Made by a program: the position numbers and the translations under genes
Notes under the pieces: model-generated
The model's database searches: none
Told to the model about the DNA's origin: nothing
The model's input: the letters and a program-made list of their open reading frames with translations, nothing else
In this document: piece after piece, positions 1 to 10,765 of the stretch
Layout of the letters: each line of letters opens with the position of its first letter
How positions within the stretch are numbered: position 1 is the stretch's first letter
Assembly (NCBI GenBank): GCA_028023455.1
Contig: JAQFVV010012671.1
Location: 682,001 to 746,000, forward strand
DNA from: Epiperipatus broadwayi
Lineage: Eukaryota; Onychophora; Udeonychophora; Euonychophora; Peripatidae
Direction of reading: 5' to 3'
Length of the DNA stretch: 64,000 bases

Positions 1-251
1 TGAAGCATGTCCATTAAAGTTTGAAGATTTGCTATCTTAATATAAACCAAGCACTGATTATGTATCTGTGTGGGAGCTGATGATTTGGACCAACTTATGA
101 GTGTTGGTTCAGCATAAAATACATATAATGTAGATCATTTATCTTTATCACATGTGTGGTCATGTATATTGGTTGTATGAGAAACTATTGTAGTGGAGGA
201 ATAGCAAGATGTCAATATGGCAAAAGATTAAAATGTTTGATACCTCTAGAT
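1..251. other. Intergenic flank, no gene seen
   Basis: AT-rich sequence with no recognisable gene. The small open frame across 156-359 runs into the hAT element that starts at 252, so it is not a gene. Positions 244-251 (CTCTAGAT) are the left target-site duplication of that element. Confidence 0.6.
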
Positions 252-1023
252 CAGTGGTCTTCAACCTTTTCACATCTGTGGATTGGCAAAAATAACAATA
301 AGGTTTTGCAGACTGGAAAAAATAAGGATAAGGTTTTGTGGACCAGCAGAAGTCTGTAGATAAATTTTCTTAAAGATATAAACTGCGTAGCCTTAGATGA
401 GCTTAATTGTTATAACTGACCAGAACAACACACTAGTTACTGTATATAGTAATGGTGTTGCTTACCTTCACATGTTGAACACTTTCTCGAGTTGCAAAAT
501 CATATTGTTACAGAAAACAGTGCAATAACAATCGTTCTCATTAATGTGCCTGCATTTATTATTTTATTGTTAAAACATGCAAAAATAAAATGTTATTCAC
601 CTGAATGTTAATGATTATGATAAATGTAATATCTGTATTTAATGTTAAATATACAAGATGAAGTTTTATATATATATATATATATATGGAGTTTGTATAA
701 TAAAAAACTTTTTTTTTTAATTTTGAATTTTTTTAGAAAAATAATAAAAAAAAATAATTCTAATCCCCCCCCCCTCATAAACATCTGTGATAACTAAAAA
801 AAACAAATTAATTTATGTATGATTGATTAGATTTTGTTTTCGTTCTGTTTCTTTTAATTGGGTAAAAATGAGATGAAAAAATAAATAAAAATTGTTTATA
901 TTAATTAAAAGTTTAAACTCTTATTATTTTGTTGTTACAAACTTTCCTGTCAGTCTACTGTGGACTAACAGAAAACTTCTGGGGCTCAGCTTCGGTTCAC
1001 AGACCAGGGGTTGAAGACCACTG
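252..1023. mobile_element. Non-autonomous hAT transposon with 8-bp target duplication
   Basis: The element opens with CAGTGGTCTTCAACC (252-266) and closes with the exact reverse complement, GGTTGAAGACCACTG (1009-1023). It is flanked by 8-bp direct repeats, CTCTAGAT (244-251) and CTCTACAT (1024-1031), differing at one base. CAGNGG-type ends plus 8-bp target duplications define hAT elements. At 772 bp it holds no transposase frame, so it must have moved with an enzyme supplied in trans. Both ends carry a short motif about a gaccag/ctg core. The middle is AT-rich with a TA microsatellite and homopolymers. Its ends resemble, but differ from, those of the SPIN-like element at 8166-10757. Confidence 0.88.
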
Positions 1024-1031
1024 CTCTACAT

Positions 1032-4000
1032 CACCTGATCAATTAAGACTGTTCACAAAATACAGACATAGTGATAGAGGATTGTCTGGATTTCTGCATT
1101 GGTGAATGGTTATGAATTAGGAAGTTGAAATAAGTAGCACACTAATAAAAACAAATATATATATATATAAACAAACTTAAAAAATATATAAGTTCCAAAC
1201 TTTCGTAAAGCTGGATTATTTCCATTCGCATACAGTTTGATTCTTTTGATCCAGCTTTTTCATAATTTGTTAAGGCAGAAATTTGCATATATAAGAATGA
1301 TAAGTATTAATAATAACAATTGTAAAATTTCAGAATTATTTTCAGTTATTTTCATAACCATTTTCAACTGTTAAAATTTTAAATCAGCAAATTAAAATTT
1401 TTTAACAATTGAGAATAGTTATGAAAGTAACTAAAAGTACTTCTGAAATTTATAATTGGTATTATAAATATATATCATTAATATTTAATAGTTTTGTTAT
1501 TATTACATATGACAATCTATAATGGGTGCTTTTGTGAGGTTTATGTGTATATGTGTCTGAAAGTATGTAACCAGTCAAATTACTTCACAGGAGTCCACAA
1601 TTTTGTAAACTATTGATCTACTGAAAAATGATAACTCATTATGTACTATTATTGATTCACTGAAAAATGAAATTCAAAGTTTAATGCAGTTTCTCTGATC
1701 CATAACTACTTCACATAACACTGATAAACTTCCTTATTTCATCTATTTATCTGTGATGTCTTTCTATGACTTTTATAATCAGTTGATATATATTTTAAGA
1801 CTTCAACTATATATATATATATCTTGGAAAATTCTCCAATTATCAGTTGAGTGAAATGGCTAATACCAGAATCTTATTACCAGAAATGATAGCCCAATTG
1901 TCTATTTAAATACCATAATTGCACACTAGTTGATTTTAAAGCTCGCATTTGCATGAATTACACATATATAAACTCAATATTTAAAGATTTTAATTTAAAG
2001 CATATATGTACAATGCTTCTAAATAATGTAATGAACTCATTACTGTTAATAACATTGCTTAACTATATAGATATTGTAGACAAAATTATATTGAGGGATG
2101 GTAAGTAGTAATAAATTAACATGATAATAATCAAATGTTATTTCATGATTGTAATACTATATTGCTTAGTTAACTCTATTTATCTTTGAGCAAAAAAAAA
2201 AAACCATAAATATGTATAATCTTGAAATAGCTCACATCAAGGCAAAGGGCTCTCTAGAAATATTTCTCCCATCTTATTAGTTTGCCAATTATCAATTATT
2301 CTCTAGCAAAGAATAACTAGATATTTATTTACAAAAGAATACCAATATTGAATGCTTACTTAGATTGGCTAAGGACCAATTAATTAAAAAATTTTAAAGC
2401 CTGATTGGAAGTTCTCATAGTTTTCCATTGTAAATATTATTCAGCTCAGATTTACAGTCTATGTCATTGTCATAACAATCAGATGTGCCAACACTTGCAC
2501 TATTATCATACATATACTTTTCCATGTATTTTATATATAATTATCTTAAATAGTTGTAACTATTATAATTAATTATCTTAATTAGCATGGAAATAATTAT
2601 TGGCACATTTTTATAATTGAAATTTATCATGGTGTTTTTATTAAAAATAGAAAATAATAAAAATTAATTTTGTAATTTCTAGACTGATTTACTTAATTAA
2701 TAATATCACTTTATAAGATGGATCTAGTTATCTTTACCAATAAAATGTGCAATTTAGCAACCAAACAACAAATCATAGGAGATTGTAGAAAATGATAGTA
2801 ACAAATAGCTTTTATTGTTAAAACTAAGATTGTATGTATAAACAAATATGCCTTTAAAATTATATTTATCAGCACTTTTTTCAATCAAAACTGATTTTAG
2901 AATATTTCACTGCCAGTTATAGAAGTGTTACTGCTTTCGCAGAAATATGCTTTAGTTTTAGATTAATGAAAATGTTTAAAAAATCATGGGTATGTAATTG
3001 TAACTACTAAAATTCTTACAAATCATGTTTTTTTAATGTCCACGTTTTCTGGAATAGCTTCATATTTATAAATTAATTTTAAGCATAAATAATATTTAAA
3101 TTTAGTTGACTTTTTTTTGGGGGGTGGGGGTTGAAGTCCTGTAACAACAATGAAGCAGATTAAAAAACAAATAAACTAAATATATTTAATAATATTTTAA
3201 TAGAAACGAATCATTATCAAAAATATTACCAAAATGAAATACTTTCTGTTTACAATGTAATTAAAGATAACTTTATTATATTATCAAATATATCTATACC
3301 CTTTCTATAACTACATACAGATAAAGATAATTTTCTTATACACATCTCAAGTATACAAGTAAATATGATGATAGAATCATATGTACAATAAACCTTAGCT
3401 CATTACCAAACTCATTACACATTAATGCTATATATTAAGTATTGTTCTTTTAGGTAGATAAAAAGAATTACTTAGACTCTTTAAATTTCTATTTATCTTC
3501 TTTTCTATTCCATTTTAAACCAATCATTATTAATTTTTTTAATTGTGTTTGTTTAAAAAAAATCATTGCAACCAATCTATTGACTTGGCATCCATACTGC
3601 AGCTTAGTTGGATGATTTCAGCCATCATTTCTTTAGAAGAAATTTTAGTTCTGATATTATTTCCATCATTAATAGGATATACTACAAAGTAAAAAAAGTT
3701 TTTTTTTTTAGCAGTCTTCATGTCCAGAAATAAATATTTTAATATTCTGAGTCAACTTATGAAAAATTGGCATAATGATTATTAATTTAAAGATATCAAT
3801 TTACACATTACATTCGTATCATAAATAATTTTTAACAACTATAAATTTACTATGAGATAAAGATCTCTTCAAATTTAATCTAGCCTTCCTTTTCTATATT
3901 ATTCCAGCAATTATTCTTACCATTTCCTATATAATCTCTTTACAATTTTCTGGGATTCAGCTTAAGATTTTAACTATCTAGCCTAGTTTTATTTCAATAT

Positions 4001-6425
4001 TTTCCTTTTTTTTAATTGATGTCAGTGATATTGAATACATTATGATAAATAGATTCCTATAAATAAGTCTAAAAATCTTTTTATCAAGTTCATCTTCAAG
4101 CAGATATATTTCCTTCTTCAATACGAAGCAATCTAAAGTATATAAAAATGTTTAATATTAAAAGTTTCTGTCACATTGAACACTCTATCATTCATGCAGA
4201 AAAATGCACAAAACAAATAGAAAACAACACAAATTCATTAGTATAATAAGATCAATCTGGATTACAAAATATTAAAAGAAAAACCTCACAAGAAACATTT
4301 AGTATGCAGACTGAAGCTTTCTTACCACTGAAACTAAATCTTTATAGTCAACACCATTACTATCTTTATTCTACTGAATATCAAGAATAATATTAAGTTA
4401 TGCTAAAGAGTCGCTAATTAGAATTGCTTATGCAAATATATATTTTACTCACATTTGAAATAAAATATTAGAAATAATAAAATTTGCAACATAAAAAGTT
4501 TCATATGGTATATTTATTTATTTCTATATAAACACAGTAATTGATATAAACAAAATGTAAAAAAAAATATAATTAGAAGTAATAAAGATTAGAGAAAATA
4601 AAAACTACTACAAATTTTGTTGTATACATAATATTTATTAACACTTGAAGATATAAATACATAATAAACAATTAATTAGTCTATATATTTATTATATATG
4701 TATATAAACATTACACATTAAATATTAATTATTATAGTATAATATCATCATTATTACACAAAATAATAATAAATATTATATATTAAACTACTTCTAAATA
4801 TCTTTAACAATTGTTTATATGATTGAATTGATAAACAAAAATACAATAAAAATATATATGTATATTTTTTAAAAATTAAATTGATAATCTTTTGAAAAAA
4901 ATTTTAAAGTATACTATTTGATTTTGAATGTACTCAAAAGAGATTTCTAATAGTAAAATAAAAATAGTTAAAATATACTTTTGCATACATCAAAATTATG
5001 TTATTGGTGTAATCAGTACCAGTATAATTCAATAAATAGATCAAATTTTATTAATATATCTATATTTTTGTTGCATATTATATAATCAGAGTAAACCAAA
5101 TATAATTATAAGATGTCACTAAAATATTAAAATAACATTAAATATAAAAATTATAATTAAGACTATGTTGTCTTTCAAAACTGTTTTAATTAAATATGCA
5201 AATGGTGTACATTTGCTCTTTTAAAAAAAAAAGGTTATAATGAAGACAATAGAAAATAAAAGCACTATACTTTCGTTTTATTGTGGGTTAAATTTCATTA
5301 TAGGAGAATATTAGGCTCTTTCACATCAACAAGATTTTATATAATAATGACTTTCTCCATACATTATTGATGATCATGCGATATTATAATGATTTAACAT
5401 CAATGAGATTTTACCTTAACTTCAAAAAGAGGTATAACATCTCTAAAAGGAATGAAATTTTTCATATAAATTGATATTTTGAGTAGGTTGTTTTAAGAGG
5501 TTCTGATTGAAATTTAATGGGGTATTATCTAACAGATTCATGCATTATTTTAGAATTTATTAAAAATACATTAATTTTTTATGAGTTATTTTCAGTAATA
5601 AAAAAATAAATATCAAAAATATAACTGACTGGAAACACATTTTAAGGCTTTTATTAAATAAATGGTGGAGCATAACTTTTAATTTAAATATTTTTTTTAA
5701 AAAGATCTCATTAAGGATATGTTGGATTATTTCTGTTAATTAGTTTAAATGTTTTAGAAAAAGTCAAACTTATTTACATTTTCCCAAATATATTTAACTG
5801 TTAGTAATAACACACAGGTTACTATATAAGAACATTTCAAGTGGTATTATTTTCCTCTCTTCTCCAGGTGACAATACTAGATGAGAATTGAACAGATAAA
5901 CTTTAGATTAGTTAATAATGAAATTAAGGTGTCATTATCACCAATTAAGCTATTCTGTCAAAGGCAATATGCAATAGAAATTTTATACATTAATCTACAA
6001 ACATCTTTCAGATTTATCCATTTTTTCTTAAGAGCAAAATTAATGAATGTTTTCTAAACATTATGGATTACCTCACTAGATTATGTGAGCTCCTTTAAAT
6101 TTTTTTCTTTTTACTTTTTCCTCTCCTGCTCAATATTTTTGTTTTTCTCCAATCAAACATATGGTCATTGTATTACTGAAGATACAATTGCATGTGGAAG
6201 GACATACAACACTGATATGAGATGGACTACTGTAAAATGACTAAAAAACACAAAATAATTGGAAAAGAAAATTAAATGTATATATAACAGATCATGCATT
6301 ACCAATGAAAAGATATATGCATGACTGTGATAGATAATTCTAAAAGCCAACTTAGTGAGATAATCCATATTTAGAAACCAATCATTAACATTACTTTAAA
6401 AATATTAGATATAAACATTTTTTTA
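1032..6425. other. AT-rich non-coding stretch
   Basis: No gene, RNA gene or protein remnant was recognised in these 5.4 kb. They hold TA microsatellites (near 1157 and 1810), poly-T tracts, a G-rich run near 3118-3130 and one long hairpin annotated separately at 1317-1458. The short open frames look random. Confidence 0.6.
1317..1458. repeat. Long imperfect hairpin
   Basis: The left arm (about 1317-1379, starting caattgtaaaatttcaga) is matched in reverse complement by the right arm (about 1393-1458, ending tctgaaatttataattg), leaving a loop of about 12 bases. The shape fits a small palindromic MITE. Target duplications were not resolved because both flanks are AT-rich. Confidence 0.6.
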
Positions 6426-6655
6426 AAATGCTTTTATTGACTGTGCACTAAAAAAAAAAAAAATTGTTTCTTCAACCATAATTAAAGTTTTTAAATTTAA
6501 CTTGGAATAAAAGCATGGAGGATCTAGATATTATAAGGGATAATTAATTTCTGGATCCCCTATGCTTTTATTTCAAGTTAAATCTAAAAACTTTAATTGT
6601 GTTTGAAGAAATAATTATTTTATTTCTTTTTAGTGCACAGTCAATAAAAGCATTT
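6426..6655. mobile_element. Palindromic MITE
   Basis: The outer 25 bases (6426-6450, aaatgcttttattgactgtg and on) are repeated exactly in inverted form at 6631-6655. The pairing continues inward with few gaps through an aacttggaataaaagcat motif on the left and its complement on the right, so almost the whole 230 bp folds into one stem with a loop near 6520-6550. This is the structure of a miniature inverted-repeat element. The flanks are T/A runs, so the target duplication cannot be read. Confidence 0.8.
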
Positions 6656-7036
6656 AATATAAAAAAAAATTATCTCTATTATTTTTAAGTTTTTAGTATT
6701 GGCACATTTAAAATGTAAAACTATATCATATTTTATAGTGATTGGATACTTATAGTTGATATATATGTGTTCTTAATAATACATAGACATTGTTCAAAAT
6801 AGTTTTTAAAATGTTATTAAATTAACTACAAAACATGAAATTATTGAATATTTTTCATAGTTTTTCTGCTCTCTATTCCATATTTATCAAACTAGCTGGC
6901 ATACTGAAAAGATAAGTGTTTCAAATGGATTAAGGTGTTATAACTTAGTTATATATCAATTTTCAAGCAATTCTATAGAAATCAATAAAGAAAGTCATAT
7001 CATATGACTTTGCTTTTTAAGCTTGTATTACAGAAA

Positions 7037-7136
7037 TGTAATATAAGGAACTACCAATAGCTCTAACAAGCTTTTATTTTCTTTGATACTTATTAATATA
7101 AACTTGTTAGAGCTATTAATATGTTCCTATATTACA
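7037..7136. repeat. Stem-loop with 34-nt arms
   Basis: The arm at 7037-7070 pairs with 7103-7136 across a 32-nt loop. The inner 14 pairs (agctctaacaag and its complement) are perfect and the outer part has small bulges. A minimal MITE or a precursor-like RNA hairpin are both possible. Sequence alone cannot decide, and a MITE is more likely in this repeat-rich setting. Confidence 0.55.
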
Positions 7137-7498
7137 ATTCTATAGAATTTAAATATACTAAACCTCAATTTTAAAATTTCACTCTAATTTAAAAAAGATC
7201 AAAAGTTAACAAACAAACACATTTTCCAAAATCAATTAAAGCATTTAAAAAAAGAGAGATCAAGAAAATCCTCATAGTTAAGTACATAAAATTTTTACTA
7301 ATTATTTTTTTTTGATAGAGTAGCCTGTTTTTTTTTTTTAGAGCATTATTTTAAATTTAGTATTTTTGACTTTACGTCATTATTTTGATCCTCACGTTAG
7401 CATAATGAGTCACATAGTTATTATTAATAGCTGAAATACTTGGAAAAGTACAAATAAAGTTTGAATTTTTCTAAAACATTTTATCAATTATACTAGGT

Positions 7499-7997
7499 CA
7501 GGGATCAGCAAATGCAGTTCATGAGCCAAATGTGGCTCTATGATCCCACTCTCATGGCATGTTTTATCATGATAAATATAAACACATTTTCTATTTCCTT
7601 TTGTAAATTATAAATAAATATTTTGATGACTTTAGGAGAGGAAAAATCCCCTACTTTGTTCTGGAATTCAGCAGTATTGTAGAATAGTAATTATTGTATA
7701 TGATGTATATTTAAATACCAGAAATTTGTGAATAAATCAAACTGTCAAAGTAATTTTTTTACTTATTTATTTAAGAGAATTTTTATTTTCGTTAATATAT
7801 ATTCAAATTCTATTATGTTCTATTATTAAAATAAATGTTCATATATATACAGAGCCATTCCGAAACTTGTATTTTTCACGAGCATATTTTTATATCTTTT
7901 CTTGCCAATGGGGGGGGGGGGTCCTTGAAGCTCTTTAAAGGAGGAGAGGGGATTTAAACAAAATGGCTCTTCGTGTTAAAACGTTTGCTGATTCCTG
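7499..7997. mobile_element. Non-autonomous hAT transposon, second family
   Basis: Ends are CAGGGATCAGCAAA (7499-7512) and TTTGCTGATTCCTG (7984-7997), inverted with one mismatch. Flanks are TACTAGGT (7491-7498) and TACTAAAT (7998-8005), an 8-bp duplication matching at 6 of 8 positions. Size is 499 bp with no coding capacity. A long G run lies near 7911-7920. The termini differ from those of the element at 252-1023, so this is a separate hAT family. Confidence 0.85.
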
Positions 7998-8165
7998 TAC
8001 TAAATAATGGAAATAGTCCAATATGTACTCCAAATTTTCAAACACAATATATCTTAGAATAAACATTGAAAATAATTGCAAACAGACATTTGTTTTATGT
8101 ACAATATTAATTAAACCGATTTTTTTTTTTTTTTTTTATAAAGAGAAGTTTAAGATATTTTAACC

Positions 8166-10757
8166 CATCTCAACCTATGGGTCACGACCCCTTTAAGGGT
8201 TGAACAATCCTTTCATAAGGGTTGCCCACAATCAGATATGCCCACATATGAGTATACAGTGTGACGTCATTATTGTGCCAACTCCATTACATATATCCCA
8301 TACAACTACAGTGTATGTGACAGGGTTAATGTCATAATGTATTTATGCAGAACAGTCACATATATAGAGAGTTAAAAGCAGCTAATATGTTGAAGGCAGC
8401 AGTATTGGGAATAAAGTGACACTTCATGAATTATAATTACTGGCTAAATTTAAAATCACCAACTACTGCAAAAAATATTTTTAACATGAAAACTTAATCT
8501 GAATGCTAATTGAGTTTTTTATATTTGGTTGTGGTTGTTGCGAATACTGCCTTCTTATGATAGTAGCAGATATGTAAAAAAACAGCACAAAGAATGGTAA
8601 ATCATAGGAAACTTTAATGAACTGTATTGACTGAACTATGCCATGTATCATTTTTTGTAGTTTTAAAGTTGTTATATATTATTTTCATTAGCAAACCATC
8701 CCATGACAATGGATCATGTAGAGAAGACTGTTAAGAAAAAAATATATAGTGAGGATTTTTTGCAGTATGGTTTTACCTCATTTATTACAGCAAGAATTGA
8801 GAAACTGCAATGTATTATTTGTTGTGATATCAGTTGAATCTATGAAGCCAAACAAACTAAAATGCCCTTTTAATAACAAAGCATCCAAGCTCTGCCAGCA
8901 AGGATACCAACTATTTCAGAAGCAACACTAATAGGGAAGTCAGATTTGATACTGGTGATAAATACTATAAACAAAACATAGCAGCCATTGAAACTTCGTT
9001 TGGTAGCACATAGAATCACCAGAGGTATGAAACCTCACACCATTACTGAGGATTTACTATTGCCAATGGCCAAAGACATTGTTAGAGTTATGATCAGAGA
9101 TGAATTTGTTATGAAATTGAGTGCAATTTCTTTATCTAATGACACTGTTCACAGAAGAATAGATTATATATCTGCCAATATTCTTGATCAGATAATCCAG
9201 GAAATTAAATCTGCACCACTTCCAATATTTAGTATCCAGCTTGATGAATCTATAGATGTTGCAAATTTCTCACAGTTTCTGGTTTATGTGAGGTATATTA
9301 ATGATGGTGACTTCAAAGATGAGTTCTTTTTTGGCAAATTCTTGAAATAAAAACTATTGCACATGATGTATCTAACACAATTGTTTCATTTCTGAAAGAA
9401 CATAAGATCTCGTGGGAAAAAGTTTGTGGTGGTTGCACAGATGGTGCTCCAGCAATGCTAGAATGCCAATCTGGATTTCAACATTTGGTACTGAATGAGT
9501 CACCAAAAGTCATTGGAACTCACTGTATGATTCATCGGCAAATATTAGTAACAAAAATGCAGCACAAGAGTTACAAGAAGTAGTCAACTGTTTTTGCAGC
9601 TGTGCAAAAAGTTGGATGCTCTGAACAATGCTCTGCTATTTCACACTGGAGTAAGATGGTTGTCGAAAGGAAAGTTTTTGAAATGTGTTTTTGAGCTTCA
9701 TGATGAACTCAAAATGTTTTTTAATCAGAAGGCAAGACCGCAGTTCGAAGCACTTTTTGGCAACAAAAATGAACTGCAGAAATTAGCTATTTGATTGACA
9801 TCTTTGTCATCTTAAATGAGTTAAATTTATCACCGCAAAGACCAAATTCAACATGCCTCGATTTGTCTGAAAAGATCCGATCATTCCAAATAAAACTTTG
9901 GCAAAAAAAAATTGGATAAAAATAAAATTTACATGTTGCCTTCCTAATCTGCTTTCTTTGAGGAATATGTCATTGAACCAGACAAAAAGATTACAATGAT
10001 AATTTCTGTGAAAAAACACTTGCACATGCTTGCAGATGAAATTTCATCATATTTTCCAAATCTACTTGACATCCCATTTGCACTTGCCTGAAGCCCATTC
10101 ACAGTCAAAGTTGAAGATGTTCCCAAAACAGTCCAAGAGGTCTTTACTGAACTTATTAAAAATGATGTGGCAAGAACTGATTTTTCTACAATGACAGTTT
10201 CAAAATTCTGGATCAAGTATTTCCAGTTATATCCTGCTGTCTGAAACAATGTTATGCCTTCTTCCATTTCCAGCAACATATCTTTGTGAAACAGTTTTTC
10301 CAGCTTGTTGCTTATAAAGTCTAAATATAGAAGTAGACTTGTTGTGGCAAAGACTGCCCCAGTAATTTCTGATCTGGTGAGAAAGAAGCAATCTCAACTT
10401 TCACATTGACCTTGGCTTTTTATGCATACTGTTGCAAAATGTAGCAATATAGTTTGCTGTTGTTATATTAAGATTATTACCATGCTTCAAAAAAAATTTC
10501 ATTTATTTATAATTAGAAATAAATATTTCACAATATATAATTTCATATTGTTTTTGTGATTAATCATTATGCTTTAATTATGTTCAATTTGTAATATTGA
10601 AAATATATTCTATATATCAGATATTTGCGTTACAATTCATAACAGTAGCAAAATTACAGTTATGAAGTAGCAACAAAAATAATTTTAAGATTGGGGTCAC
10701 AACAGCATAAGGAACTGTATAAAAGAGTCGCGGCATTAGGAAGATTGAGAACCACTG
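8166..10757 (+). mobile_element. SPIN-like hAT DNA transposon, near full length
   Basis: A 2592-bp element with perfect 8-bp target duplications TTTTAACC (8158-8165 and 10758-10765). The 3' end reads inward as CAGTGGTTCTCAATCTTCC. The 5' end reads CATCTCAACC, as expected if the bases GTGGT were lost from CAGTGGTTCTCAACC. The 5' subterminal region (8168-8235) follows the known SPIN (Buster-group hAT) terminal sequence closely: tgggtcacgacccctttaag, then ttgaacaatcctttcata. Size is close to the ~2.8 kb of autonomous SPIN elements. It encodes a broken Buster-type transposase, annotated separately. The damaged 5' terminus and the broken enzyme make this copy immobile. Confidence 0.88.
8709..10409 (+). 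pseudogene. hAT Buster/ZBED5-like transposase, inactivated
   Basis: A relic of a BED-finger hAT transposase, the family from which vertebrate ZBED5 and FAM200 derive. It reads from an ATG at 8709. The degraded BED finger keeps CIIC cysteines near 8815-8830, but the expected histidines are lost. The best segment is 8985-9348, with PHTITEDLLLP, LSNDTV.RRI and QLDES, where the D of QLDES is the first acidic residue of the RNase-H-like core. After a frame change come GGCTDGAPAML (second acidic residue) and SPKVIGTHCMIH near 9420-9540, then HTGVRWLSKG near 9640-9670. The C-terminal hAT dimerisation region (KYRSRLVV and DLVRKKQ) ends near 10409. Frames shift near 8832, 9348 and 9600, and several stops interrupt the tail. 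No functional protein is possible. Family assignment is by eye and well supported by motif order. Confidence 0.87.
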
Positions 10758-10765
10758 TTTTAACC

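Noticed and set aside
7037-7136. Candidate microRNA precursor
   Set aside because: The hairpin is plausible, but the loop is long and hairpin MITEs are common in this window. Without small-RNA data the microRNA call cannot be supported.
9944-10279. 111-residue minus-strand open frame
   Set aside because: Antisense to the decayed hAT transposase C-terminal part; no independent motif.
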